Positions 36,900 to 46,418 of a stretch of DNA of 64,000 nt are shown here, piece by piece. The position numbers and the translations under genes were made by a program. Source of the stretch: Endotrypanum monterogeii (lineage: Eukaryota; Euglenozoa; Kinetoplastea; Trypanosomatida; Trypanosomatidae); assembly GCA_000333855.2 (NCBI GenBank), contig CM007345.1, positions 464,570 through 528,569 of the forward strand, read 5' to 3'. The notes under the pieces are model-generated. The model was not told the DNA's origin. It ran no database searches and saw nothing but the letters and a program-made list of their open reading frames with translations. Positions within the stretch are counted from its first letter, which is position 1. Every line of letters begins with the position of its first letter.

Positions 36900-39800
36900 C
36901 TATGCCGAGTAGACGTATGTGCTGTCCTTCTTACGCACTACAAACCCGCGCTCAAATAGTTTGTCAAGAGCTTTCTTTAGCGCCACAGTGGTCACCGGAA
37001 AGGGAACCTGCGCCGCTACAGCACTAACCAAGGTCGCGTGGTCTATCGTTCGCTGCGCCTTCAAGCAGCTCACGATGGCCACCTCTATCAGGTGACTCCC
37101 GTTGTCTGCGGTGCGCCCAGCACGATTAGGGTTGTCGAGGTCTGCAACTGCTGTAGCACGCATCCGCGTCTGATGCGGGATACGCACCTTACTGGTGGCA
37201 GACGTGAAGTTCAGATTCAGCCGCACTACATCCGAGGGGGCAAGTGCGCAGCCCAAAGACCCAACCGTTGTGAGGCCAATCGAGGCGGGTGGAGGCGACG
37301 CGGACGCCCCCTCAGCTCTCGTCACACTCGCATTGACATCGCACTCCGACTCTTTCGACTTTGCTGGCACACTACCAGCTGCTGCTGGTGTCTCACGTAA
37401 GACAAGGCGAAACCGTGGGTGGCACAGTCCTTGGAGCGAGCACAGGGACTCCTGGTTGGTCATACATATGCCCGCAGCATCACACAGATTCTGAAGTGTA
37501 ACAGAGGTGACGCCGCGGTCGTAGAGTGCATCTAGCTGCATCAAAAGCACGCACTGTGTGTATGTGCCGGTGAGCATCAGCAAGGGACTCTGCGATGTCA
37601 GTCGCGTGAGCAATGTGGCGCTGCCTAGCGTAAGCTGCCATTTGAGGTGGCGATTCGGAAACCGAGAAGTGTAGAAGGCCGTAACTTTCTGCGTGATGGT
37701 CTGCACCGCAGGCGGGATATACATATCTTTGGGCATTGGCGGGCACGAAGGCCAGTAGCTCTGCGTCAGGATAAAGAGATGTGTATCGGGGCCTTTCGCC
37801 TCGGACACCAGTGGACCCACCGCCACGTCATCGGCGCCTTCCTCGGTGGACAGCTGCTGCGACTCCCTCTGCTCCTGAACCCATGCCTTGTACTGCGCTG
37901 TCAGGTCCGTGGAAGAGGACAGGTCGGTCAACATGCCCTCGAATTTTGAGGTGGAGGAAAGGCCGCAGATGTCCCGCAGGAAACAAATGAATTTACCCTC
38001 TGCGGTACTGTTCAGCTTACGGTGCACATATAAGCAGCGCTTGGCGAAGTCTCGCCAGTAGGCCGCCTCGAAGAGGTCCTTCTTCGGGTGATAAGAATAG
38101 ATGTACGCAATGCGGCGCAACGCCGATGTCGCCTCCTTCACCTCCGCCGGAAGCGGCGGGGCGTGACGCAATGCAGCCGCGCCCATTGAAGCGTCGCCCG
38201 GCGCAGTCCCACCCACCCCCTGAGTCAGTTCATCTCTGCCTGATGAGGCGTTGTCGTCCTCCTCGGCTCCTGCAAGGGCTTGAGAATTTGAAGAACCTGG
38301 CGGGTGCGATAGAGGCAATGCTCCCTCGGCGCGGCGCCGGCGCAAAGGTGAAGATAACTCGTCGTCTTTGTTTTCAACATCATCACTCGGGTTCTCGACC
38401 GCCGTAGACGTTGTTGACACTGAGGAGCCAATGGGCACGTGCCCCACCTCGACCTCCCTCATGATCGCGTCAAGGTATGCAGCGAGTTGCTCCGAGAAGG
38501 CCTGCGGGTATGCCTCGAGAATCGTCTGAAGGTCCTCGTGTAGCGCCACCTTGAATTCCCTTTCGCACTCTGCAAAGCATTTTTCAACAGTGAGACTGCC
38601 CTGCTCCAGCAGACCCAGCAGGTGTCGTACCCCCAGAAACGGACGCTCACGTGCAGGCACTCGAGCCGCAGCAGGCGTGACCTTGGTCGAATGCGGTACT
38701 AGCTCCTCCATAATCCGCTGGCCACAATCGATCAAATACTCGTGAAATAAACCAGAGACGATGGGGGAACTTCGCACCCGCTTGCTGAGAGACAAAAGCC
38801 GCCATGCCAGGCGCAACGAGCCGTACTGCTCCTCTTCCATGAGGGAGACAAAGTCGCGCTTCAGGATTTCTCTGCCCACCCTACTGATCAGCGAATCCTG
38901 AATCGCCTCCTCCAACATCGGTGCTGTGCCGACATGGAGCAAAGATGTTGACATGGGCCCGGCCTGCTTGAGGGCACCATCACAGAACATGAAAAACACC
39001 GGTGCATTGAGCTCATCCTCCCACAAGCGGCGGGCAACATTCTCATAATGACCACGCACAACACGTACAACTGTCGGCTCCACCTGCTTCGCGTAGCTCT
39101 GGGTGGCGAGGGTGAGCTGAGCAAATAGCCGCAACAGACGCTGTCGGAGCGGCTTGTCCAGTGAGGCGAGAGACGATGGACACGACAAAACCGTAAGCGA
39201 CGCAGACTCTATGCTTCCGAGCGGAGTCGCCGAGGCCTTCAACCGCATCGCACTTGCACTGGAAGCCGCTAAGTGCTTCTCCAGAAGATCGGCCGCACCA
39301 GACGCGCACGCAGAGCGGCACGCCGAGAGAAGCGACTCCGTCTCTGCCTCCAGTTCCGCCTTCAGCACAGTGACGTACCCTTTGAGCGCCGTCTCACAGA
39401 ACTGCGGGTTACTTTGGAGCACCTCACAAACCTTGTGGTTGGCGGCGGCAGCGAGAGAGCGCGGCACTTCGTTCCCTATTTGCGTGGAGCACCACTGATC
39501 TGCATAGACCCACACGTACGAGAGCTCCCTCAAACCCTGTTGCAACCGCTCCCAGTACGTGACAAGCTGCGACAACACCTGAACCGATCCCAACGTCCGG
39601 TGCGCCATCCCCTCATCAGCCTCCTCATCGTTGTCTGTGTCACTATTTGTCACTCCCTGAACCTTGTCGGTGCTCGGGGGCAGCCGCTGTAGTTGCGCCG
39701 CCAGCACCGTCACGCATCGCTGCGCGTACTCCCACGCAGCGCTTTGGAGCTCCTCCACTAATGAGGAACCGAGATCGTGGTCCACAAGGGCTCGCACACT

Positions 39801-40055
39801 GCGTAGAACTGCCTCCGGAGAGTAGTCGACGAAGTGGCGCTGAGGTATCCTACAGTCTGCCGCTGTGTCTAGGACAGCATGCAACATACTCCTGGCGGAG
39901 GCTTGATCTTGCTTCTGCGTAGATGAGACCGAAGATGACTGCGATGCTGACGCACATGATGAGCTCACCTTTGTCGCTACATGATGCTCCTGTGAGAGCG
40001 GCTGCTCAGGCAGCAGCGTCACCTGGAAAGACGGCAGAGGGGGGCGGGGAAACAT
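36900..40055 (-). CDS. Cullin family protein (CRL ubiquitin ligase scaffold)
   Basis: Scaffold of a cullin-RING ubiquitin ligase: the N-terminal repeats bind the substrate adaptor and the C-terminal part binds the RING subunit and NEDD8. The 1051-aa protein ends in the diagnostic winged-helix/neddylation module. IEVAIVSCLKAQRTIDHATLV holds the predicted NEDD8-acceptor Lys (about residue 999; codon 37059-37061), followed by VALKKALDKLFERGFVVRKKDSTYVYSA. Upstream are the cullin-homology features RFPNRHLKWQLTLGSATLL and VLLMQLDALYDRGVT. A Ser/acidic low-complexity insert interrupts the middle, making it longer than the usual ~750 aa. Which cullin class it is cannot be told. The start is at 40055 (MFPRPPLPSFQV); the frame upstream to 40352 contains an HTHTHT repeat leader. 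Confidence 0.87.
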   Translation of the reverse strand: MFPRPPLPSFQVTLLPEQPLSQEHHVATKVSSSCASASQSSSVSSTQKQDQASARSMLHAVLDTAADCRIPQRHFVDYSPEAVLRSVRALVDHDLGSSLVEELQSAAWEYAQRCVTVLAAQLQRLPPSTDKVQGVTNSDTDNDEEADEGMAHRTLGSVQVLSQLVTYWERLQQGLRELSYVWVYADQWCSTQIGNEVPRSLAAAANHKVCEVLQSNPQFCETALKGYVTVLKAELEAETESLLSACRSACASGAADLLEKHLAASSASAMRLKASATPLGSIESASLTVLSCPSSLASLDKPLRQRLLRLFAQLTLATQSYAKQVEPTVVRVVRGHYENVARRLWEDELNAPVFFMFCDGALKQAGPMSTSLLHVGTAPMLEEAIQDSLISRVGREILKRDFVSLMEEEQYGSLRLAWRLLSLSKRVRSSPIVSGLFHEYLIDCGQRIMEELVPHSTKVTPAAARVPARERPFLGVRHLLGLLEQGSLTVEKCFAECEREFKVALHEDLQTILEAYPQAFSEQLAAYLDAIMREVEVGHVPIGSSVSTTSTAVENPSDDVENKDDELSSPLRRRRAEGALPLSHPPGSSNSQALAGAEEDDNASSGRDELTQGVGGTAPGDASMGAAALRHAPPLPAEVKEATSALRRIAYIYSYHPKKDLFEAAYWRDFAKRCLYVHRKLNSTAEGKFICFLRDICGLSSTSKFEGMLTDLSSSTDLTAQYKAWVQEQRESQQLSTEEGADDVAVGPLVSEAKGPDTHLFILTQSYWPSCPPMPKDMYIPPAVQTITQKVTAFYTSRFPNRHLKWQLTLGSATLLTRLTSQSPLLMLTGTYTQCVLLMQLDALYDRGVTSVTLQNLCDAAGICMTNQESLCSLQGLCHPRFRLVLRETPAAAGSVPAKSKESECDVNASVTRAEGASASPPPASIGLTTVGSLGCALAPSDVVRLNLNFTSATSKVRIPHQTRMRATAVADLDNPNRAGRTADNGSHLIEVAIVSCLKAQRTIDHATLVSAVAAQVPFPVTTVALKKALDKLFERGFVVRKKDSTYVYSA

Positions 40056-40141
40056 CGTCAGAGAAATACCAAATATGCACACACACCCAGAGATATTTAT
40101 GTGTGGATTTATTGACTTGTATGCGGTCGATGGGTGATGGA

Positions 40142-40230
40142 CTGTCAACAATAAGCGGAGGCAGTCAACGCACGCTTTGTATGTATGTGTGTGTGTGTGT
40201 GTGTGTGTGCGGAATGGTGAAAAAAAAAAC
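40142..40230 (-). promoter_or_regulatory. Candidate spliced-leader acceptor, cullin gene
   Basis: A T-rich tract on the minus strand (about 40229-40220) followed by a CA repeat precedes an AG at 40143-40142; the first ATG after it is the chosen start at 40055. Confidence 0.35.
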
Positions 40231-40677
40231 ATGATGCAAAGTAAAACAAACGAGACACGCATATCGAGGGTAGGGGCGGGCACGCATTCACACAAGGCAA
40301 GTGCTGTCGGCGAGGTGTAGCTGCTGACCCCAGAAAAAGAGGAGGGACGCAAAGGCGCGCACGCTCACACAGTGCATTAACAGAAACAAGAGAGGGAGCG
40401 AACCTCAAAGCCGACGCACCACCCAGAAAAAGCGGTGCCGGGATGTTCTCCCCACAGTTCTGCCACAGAGGACGCACACACACAGTTGCACACCTCTTCA
40501 AAGACTTCTCCATGACACCTCGTCGGCTCGTCCTCGCTTCTCACTGTTAATACCCTCTCCGACCTTCTTCCCCGCGTCGGCAGGTATCCTTTTTATTATT
40601 ATTAGTATCAAGACGTTTTCTGTTGCATTTCTTGAGAAGACTTCGGGGATACTACGTAAGGGAGAGAAACAGTGCCG

Positions 40678-40679
<2 letters not shown>

Positions 40680-40723
<44 letters not shown>
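40680..40723. repeat. (CA)n microsatellite, 43 bases
   Basis: Uninterrupted CA dinucleotide run, the longest pure one in the window, lying in the 3' UTR of the NPL4-like gene by position. Confidence 0.9.
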
Positions 40724-40724
<1 letters not shown>

Positions 40725-41004
40725 AGTGAATGTAGCACAGCACCATAAGGTACTGAGACAGTCATCTAGGGCAGGAACGACAAGCATATGGTTCTGAAGG
40801 ACCTCGTCTCGTCTCAATAGAGGGAGAGGGGGAAGCACCACGTCCTCTGCCTACAGCACTGGCACAAAAAAAAAAAACACCCGTAAAGCAGAGGAAGTGG
40901 AGCCACTTCTTCCCCTCACCAGATGGGAGAAGGCCCCAGTGTAGAGAGATACAGACAGCTGTGGAGCCATCTGGGCTTATGTCCTTCCGTGTATTTCATC
41001 TCCT

Positions 41005-42288
41005 TTACACGGACATCATCCCCAGAAGATTGTTCTGATAGTGGGTCGCCTCCTCAGTCATTCTTTTGGTGCGCGCCACCGAGCACAGCACGAGGAGATC
41101 GTCTTCAGAAGTGAAGATCTGCGTGAGGAGATACACAAGAACATGAAAATCAGCTATTATCTCCGCAAATGACATGCCCTTTCGCTTTGGGTCGTGCATG
41201 TAACTGCGCAGGTTCTGTAGCTCTGGGGGCGGCATGCCTGGCCGCGAGAGACGCATGAAGGCACCACGGACAATGGGTGACTCAAATTGCTGCACTGCAA
41301 TGTAGCTTGTGAACCAGCGCGTATCTACCTCGGTGCTCGCCGCTTTGGTGACAAAGCGTTGGTGCCCGCTCGGGTCGGTATCCGTCTGGGCCACCTCCAA
41401 GGCAACGGTTGAATGCACCTGTCGCGCCTGCTCGACGTCCTGCAGTGCCGCCTCCCCAGCTGGAGATTCCTGTAGGACCCCAAGACGGTAAAGGTGCACA
41501 CACTGAGTCGATGCCTGCCAAGCCTGGCACGAAACCATAATGTTCGGTGCAGCTGATGGACTGCTTGACACCGCGACAGAAGCAGAAGCAAGCTCGCCCG
41601 GTGCGCTCGCCCCACCATCACTCTCAGTTGACGGCACGGCTGCCGGCGCCACAGTGAGCAAGACGCACTCATCACCGTGGCGAGACTGCTCTTTGCTGCA
41701 CAACAAGAGCTCGCGGTAGTTCAGCAATATGTCCTCCATATTTCGCATTGGATGTGTGCACGCGACGCCGACACGCCGAAGACCTAGTACCTTTGCTATA
41801 TGATCGACCTTGTCCAAGTAAGCGTCATGGACGGGCTCGACGGTGAAGGCATTACCGTGCTGCTCCGGCTCGTAGACGGCGTGCACTTCGATTGTGTGTG
41901 TGGTGTCGTCGTAGAGGCCGTAGAGGATGGCATAGCGCTGCAACTTCCAATCCATCTGTGCCACGAAACTCTGAAAGATGTTGATGGACTGCGCGTCCAC
42001 CTTCACGAGATGAGTTCGACTTGGAACCCACTTCACACGCGTCTGGTCAATGGCAGACATGAGCTGCGATGATGAAATGACATTTGAATTAACTATGGCA
42101 CCGCCAATTACCTTTTTTTTGTCGAGGTCATGAAAAAAACCGGAAACGGGGCAAACATTGGCCGAGTACGTGGGCTGCCGGCACGCTTCGCATCTGCGCA
42201 CCTCCGGTGTTTTGCCCTCCTCCTTCGCCCTCTCGAAGCGTCGGCGCTGCTCTTCTCTTAGTTGCGATAGGGGGTCACTAGAGGGCAT
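41005..42288 (-). CDS. NPL4-like p97/VCP cofactor
   Basis: NPL4 with UFD1 links the p97/Cdc48 ATPase to ubiquitinated clients in ER-associated and nuclear protein extraction. This 427-aa protein shows a short zinc element near the start (C33, C36, C46 in CEACRQPTYSANVCP). Next is the MPN-like core: YAILYGLYDDTTHTIEVHAVYEPEQ, then VDHIAKVLGLRRVGVACTHP, matching NPL4 YLYGRY...VAAIYEPPQ and AAKLGLRKVGWIFTD. The C-terminal helix is FAEIIADFHVLVYLLTQ with SVARTKRM, matching ISDFHLLLFLVTN and AVRTRNEEL. Catalytic JAMM residues are absent, as normal for NPL4. It lacks the N-terminal UBX-like domain of animal and yeast NPL4 (about 550-600 aa) and any C-terminal NZF finger. Confidence 0.86.
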   Translation of the reverse strand: MPSSDPLSQLREEQRRRFERAKEEGKTPEVRRCEACRQPTYSANVCPVSGFFHDLDKKKVIGGAIVNSNVISSSQLMSAIDQTRVKWVPSRTHLVKVDAQSINIFQSFVAQMDWKLQRYAILYGLYDDTTHTIEVHAVYEPEQHGNAFTVEPVHDAYLDKVDHIAKVLGLRRVGVACTHPMRNMEDILLNYRELLLCSKEQSRHGDECVLLTVAPAAVPSTESDGGASAPGELASASVAVSSSPSAAPNIMVSCQAWQASTQCVHLYRLGVLQESPAGEAALQDVEQARQVHSTVALEVAQTDTDPSGHQRFVTKAASTEVDTRWFTSYIAVQQFESPIVRGAFMRLSRPGMPPPELQNLRSYMHDPKRKGMSFAEIIADFHVLVYLLTQIFTSEDDLLVLCSVARTKRMTEEATHYQNNLLGMMSV

Positions 42289-42707
42289 ATTTTCACCACC
42301 ACACAGTGCACCTACGTCTGTTTTATATCACCACACACACACACACACACACCTCTTTCCGCTGTTCTTCGGAGAACTTGATTTCTAACTAGCACACGGC
42401 TTCTGTAAAAAAGAAACAAGGTGTGATTTTGCGCCACCGTACCAATCCAGATAACAAAAAAAAGAGAAAGCGGGATGAACATCTAGAGAAGTAGAGAGTG
42501 GGGGAAAGTGGGAAAAAAGAGGGGGGGAGGAAGGGGTGGAAGCTCAATGCCCCCACCCCTTATCAGCGGCAGAAGTGGTGTTGTCCTCAAATCTTCCATG
42601 CGTGCATCCGCACCTGACTGTAAGGAAAGTATTTTGAGGAAGGCCACTGGATATCGCCGTGACGCGTTTCGCTGCGCATCCAACAAATCCACACCACACA
42701 CACACAG

Positions 42708-42751
<44 letters not shown>

Positions 42752-43030
42752 GTGTGCATGGATGTATATAGATGGATAGTTTGTGGGTGTGGGGGGGAGT
42801 GGAAACCTTCACTGCCACAGATGCACCGGCGCGCACACCTGTCTTTCAGAAGGAAACATTTATAGTTCACGTCAGATCTCTAGCCAAAGGCGCTGGCGAA
42901 ACGACCTCCGCATCAACTGACCATACTGCCACCACCACCGCTCCGTTTTCTTGCGTGTTGCTGTTGTTGCATTTTTTTTTATAAACTCATTTCTCTCCAG
43001 TCAGTGGTAAAGTCCACCGGACGCGTCTTG
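42289..43030. other. Intergenic region, NPL4-like to PRP38 gene
   Basis: No gene is seen. Contains a CA run near 42332-42352, an AT/GT composite repeat at about 42708-42757, a poly-G near 42790 and a T8 run near 42973. The NPL4-like 5' UTR and PRP38 3' UTR share this spacer. Confidence 0.5.
42403..42420 (-). promoter_or_regulatory. Candidate spliced-leader acceptor, NPL4-like gene
   Basis: On the minus strand a T-rich stretch (42420-42406) ends in ACAG at 42404-42403, a classic acceptor layout. It lies about 115 nt upstream of the ATG at 42288, with a GT/CA repeat in the leader. Confidence 0.5.
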
Positions 43031-44959
43031 TCAGAACTCGATGTAGTGCTCGTCGCCGCTTCTGAAAAGAGAGCGGCGACCCAGCAGGGATAGCACCAGT
43101 CTTAGTCCCTCGCGCATGATGCGACGATGAGGATCGAGCACGGCACCCCCGCTGCTCCTCCCGCATTTGGCCTCATCGGTGCGTGCTCGCTTCGTGGAGG
43201 GAAAGGCGAGACCGCCGCCAGCGCCGTTTGGTTGGCCTCCCAACGCGCCGGTGCCCTGCCCATCACCAACCACGTCATCACCGCGAACGTCAACGTGAAT
43301 GAGGAAGTCATCATCATCTTCATCACCGAGGACGTCAATGACATCGTCGCCACCATCGCCCCCGTCGCCGAAAACCTCCTCTTCCAGGCCACGGCGTCGC
43401 TTCACTATTGTTGCGATGCTCTGCGGCACCAGTACACGAGCATGCTTCGCAGCGTGGTCAGCAATCTCAGCGATGCTGCGAAATCCGAAGGTGGCAGCAA
43501 TACCGCGACCTGCTCCATGAACTCGATCAAGGTCGTCTTTCGCCGACCCGTCCGTGTCCTTAAAAAGCTGCGAAGCTTCGGTTGATGTACCTAGTGCCGC
43601 AGCTGTGGAATCATCCGGGCCGCCACCACTACCTCCTTGAGCTTGCAGCCTCCAGCAGGCCTCCATAAATACCATCATCGGTGCCACCACACGCTCCTGC
43701 CAGTGCTTTGACAACAGTGGTAGCCACGCATCCACAACGTCGTTCTTCGTGAGCAACTGTCGACTTAAATCTTTCATGGAGGTAGTCACCTGCGCGTCTG
43801 CGGTGCAGGCAATCACGACCTCATCGCAAAAGGAAGGCATGAAGAAGTAGACGTACTCCTCCGGTGCGAGGATGTAACGGGCAAGGTAGAGAGCCAGGGC
43901 ACGAATGACACGACGAGGATGTCGAGCAAAGTGGCGGCACACATCGTCCATTGTGAGCCCGAGTCGCCAACACAATCCCATCGCCACCAGAAACGGGCTC
44001 GCCTCCTCATCATCATCAAAAACACCTGCGTAGCTCACATTCTGTTCGCAGTACCGAAGCACCGCCTTTACATTCTGCTCACGTTGCTCGAAAGCTGTGA
44101 GAAGTCGGCTGCAGCTCGGTGCGGGGCCAGCGTTGCGCACTTGCTCCACAAACTCATCTGTGAGCTTCACCTCCAGGACACTCCAGAGTTCCGCGTCGAA
44201 GTTCAGGTGCGATCTGAGGAGCTCGCGTTTCTGGAGCACTTGGCTTGGCACAATCGCGACGGCACGACCCGTTGAAATAAAATGATTCAATAAGCGGCAA
44301 CCATGGGGTAGTGCAATAAAGCTATTACGGAGACACATCATGTGCAGGTGTGCGGCGACGCAGGAGTCCGTTACACAGAACAGGAGGTACGTGTTTGGCG
44401 TCGAGGTGGATGGTGCTGATGAGGATAAATCGTTAGCAGGGGAAGAAGCAGTGTGCGAAACGGAGGATGAGCCCCCCGCCACACGCACGGACTGCTGCAA
44501 CGAGGCCAACTCCTCCGTGCTAAGCGCCGTTGTAGGCTTCACCTCCACAAAGGTCACCTCCGTCGGTGGGGGTGGCACACCGCCGCTGCTGATGCTTCCG
44601 TAGCTTGCGGGAAGAACAATACGGCCAAACTGGGCCATGCGTCTCGACACCATCTCCATTCCTCGACGCACATCTGTCGCCATGCACGCGGCAAGCGCCC
44701 TGTTGGCGTGTACATGTCGACGCAGCCCCGTGGTACAAACACCGTAGAGCTCAGTCTGAATGCGCAGAAGGACTGACGACTCCACCGTCCAACCGTGCGA
44801 GACGGGGCCTTCGGAACTAGTGCCTTGAGTATTACACTCTGCAGTAGCAGGAGACTCAGGAGGAGGCGATGCCCCGTTGAGGCGCTCCAGCACCTGGGAG
44901 ACACTCTGATGCGGTACTTCTAGAACGAACTCGGGGCCACAAAACACGTGTGGCTCCAT
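43031..44959 (-). CDS. PRP38-domain splicing factor
   Basis: PRP38 is a tri-snRNP component needed for spliceosome activation; in trypanosomatids the target would mainly be trans-splicing. In this 642-aa protein the PRP38 region lies at about 230-423. LNFDAELWSVLEVKLTDEF parallels the SKYWKEECFGLTAE segment. SYAGVFDDDEEASPFLVAMGLCWRLGLTMD parallels GGVYGG-N-KPTPFLCLTLKMLQIQPE. RVIRALALYLARYILAPEEYVYFFMP parallels YVRMLGALYMRLTGTAIDCYKYLEP. TKNDVVDAWLPLLSKHW parallels the domain end. The N-terminal ~230 residues are extra and not recognised, and the C-terminal part has an acidic GDEDDDD stretch rather than an RS domain. The start is at 44959; sequence further upstream in frame looks like leader. 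Divergent, so the family call is good but not certain. Confidence 0.68.
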   Translation of the reverse strand: MEPHVFCGPEFVLEVPHQSVSQVLERLNGASPPPESPATAECNTQGTSSEGPVSHGWTVESSVLLRIQTELYGVCTTGLRRHVHANRALAACMATDVRRGMEMVSRRMAQFGRIVLPASYGSISSGGVPPPPTEVTFVEVKPTTALSTEELASLQQSVRVAGGSSSVSHTASSPANDLSSSAPSTSTPNTYLLFCVTDSCVAAHLHMMCLRNSFIALPHGCRLLNHFISTGRAVAIVPSQVLQKRELLRSHLNFDAELWSVLEVKLTDEFVEQVRNAGPAPSCSRLLTAFEQREQNVKAVLRYCEQNVSYAGVFDDDEEASPFLVAMGLCWRLGLTMDDVCRHFARHPRRVIRALALYLARYILAPEEYVYFFMPSFCDEVVIACTADAQVTTSMKDLSRQLLTKNDVVDAWLPLLSKHWQERVVAPMMVFMEACWRLQAQGGSGGGPDDSTAAALGTSTEASQLFKDTDGSAKDDLDRVHGAGRGIAATFGFRSIAEIADHAAKHARVLVPQSIATIVKRRRGLEEEVFGDGGDGGDDVIDVLGDEDDDDFLIHVDVRGDDVVGDGQGTGALGGQPNGAGGGLAFPSTKRARTDEAKCGRSSGGAVLDPHRRIMREGLRLVLSLLGRRSLFRSGDEHYIEF

Positions 44960-45035
44960 TGAGCTGCAAGTCCACCCGCGCTTTAGGTGGGAATCTGCTC
45001 TGATGTTCACACCCCTCACTCCACACACGTTACAA

Positions 45036-45108
45036 CTTGCCCGGGAATGCCGACGACGCGGTGAGTGTAAAACAGGTTGGATAATGGGATGGAGAGAAAA
45101 AGGAAGAG
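45036..45108 (-). promoter_or_regulatory. Candidate spliced-leader acceptor, PRP38 gene
   Basis: A minus-strand pyrimidine tract (about 45108-45089) is followed by the first AG at 45037-45036, and the first ATG after it is the chosen start at 44959. Confidence 0.4.
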
Positions 45109-45503
45109 TTGGTGGTAGTGGTTGCGATGGTGGGACATGATCACACAGAGACAAAGCAAAGCATGCATATGTCACAAAGTACGATGGGATATGGGAACCC
45201 TAGGGTTACTCACAAGTCTAAACAAGAATGTAGGGAGGAAGGCAGCAACATGTGAGCACGGGCGCCTTGACTCTCGCACACTCTCAGTAGCCAATCGCAT
45301 GTTGCGGTACTACTTAGAGTGCGCACACACATACACATTGCCACAAGAATAAAGCAAGGGAATGCTTCATCAACTGGCAGCCTATTATCCGTCGCTGATG
45401 ATTGTTGATGTATTTTTTTTTTCGCCCTTTCCCTCCTCGACTGGTCGCTAAAACAGTGGCACTAAAAAGCACAAGTGTACACACACACACACACACACAC
45501 ATT

Positions 45504-45550
45504 TAAATATATATAAATATATATAAATATATAGATAGATATATAGATGC
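45504..45550. repeat. AT-rich tandem repeat
   Basis: Tandem units of about 11 bases (AAATATATATA-like) passing into ATAGAT units, next to a CA run at 45478-45501. Confidence 0.8.
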
Positions 45551-45637
45551 CCTCCCAATCCTGGGTGGAATTTGGGAAAAAGAGAAGAAAAAGTCTCGAA
45601 GGTGACAACACTTTGAAGGGGAAAAATAGAGGAGGAG

Positions 45638-45690
45638 GCAGGGGGGGGGGGGAGGGAGGGAGGCGAGGGGGGGGGGGGAGGGAGGGAGGC
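45638..45690 (+). repeat. Duplicated G-run block
   Basis: Two copies of the same unit, a run of 12-13 G followed by AGGGAGGGAGGC, lie 26 bases apart. The plus strand is G-rich and the minus (transcribed-sense) strand is C-rich. Confidence 0.85.
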
Positions 45691-45739
45691 AGGGGGGAAC
45701 ACGATGAATATAGATTTTTCTCCCTTTGTTAGCGAAACA

Positions 45740-46400
45740 ATAGAAAGGGGTATTCGCCCTCTCCGTTCTGCAGCATGCATCACGAACAGCGCCAACGCCC
45801 AGCTTACGCCCTCCCTTCCAAACTCGCGTAGGTGCACCCTGTGCGATGCGATGCGCCCAGTAGCCCCTCGCGCTACAGCAACGCCGACGCAGTCACCGAA
45901 ACACGGCATCTGCCCCCAAAGACTGCTCACTCCCCTCACCTCGCTGGTTGCAGCGCACTCGCCCCCTTCCCATCCTGCCGGTCGACCTCCGTGGTGCATT
46001 CATTGGCCTGCTTCGGGCTCCCTCGCCAGCGAGCGATGAGAGCCGCGTGTGACACCTGCAAGCCACATCGACGCCTTGTCGGTCATGCAAGCGGTGCACA
46101 CCGCTCCGCTGCTGTCCGCCTCACTCCGATGCAGCGCCAATCAGGACACGACCGGCGGACAGGCGTGGTGATACACTGCGACAACCCCTCCCGCCTCCCC
46201 TCCCCCATTACAGCGAGGCGTGTGTCACATCCTCAGCACAAGTGGTGTGAGGTCGGCAAGGAGGAGGATGAGGGTGGCAGCTGGGGCCTTCCTCTCAGAG
46301 AAGTAGTGACTGAGGGATCCTTCCCGCCCCCCCCCTCTGGTACCCCTGCATTACAGCGAGACAGGGGTGCAGTTGGCGCCAGCCCCCCTTTCTTCCCTCC
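45740..46400. mobile_element. Possible degenerate retroposon (SIDER-like), uncertain
   Basis: About 650 bases of GC-rich, non-repetitive sequence lie inside a spacer that is otherwise simple repeats. They sit in the 3' UTR position of the PPP4R2-like gene, where Leishmania SIDER elements typically occur, and have SIDER-like length. A 12-base repeat, CATTACAGCGAG, occurs at 46206-46217 and 46349-46360, and a T10 run flanks the right side near 46407-46416. The frames across it on both strands resemble no protein. I cannot compare it with the SIDER consensus, so this is a suggestion only. Confidence 0.3.
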
Positions 46401-46418
46401 ACGCAATTTTTTTTTTAC

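Larger units (their letters stand above)
40056..41004. other. Intergenic region, cullin to NPL4-like gene
   Basis: No gene is seen. Contains (GT)n near 40187-40208, the long (CA)n run at 40680-40722 and a poly-A run near 40866-40877. Confidence 0.5.
44960..46418. other. Intergenic region, PRP38 to PPP4R2-like gene
   Basis: Besides the PRP38 leader this spacer holds AT-rich repeats (45504-45550), a duplicated G-run block (45638-45690) and an unusually complex GC-rich segment (about 45740-46400) entered separately as a possible retroposon remnant. No gene is supported. Confidence 0.5.

Noticed and set aside
45448..45999. 183-codon open frame on the minus strand
   Set aside because: It contains poly-Pro from the G-run block and an IYLYIYIY stretch from AT repeats; a translated spacer.
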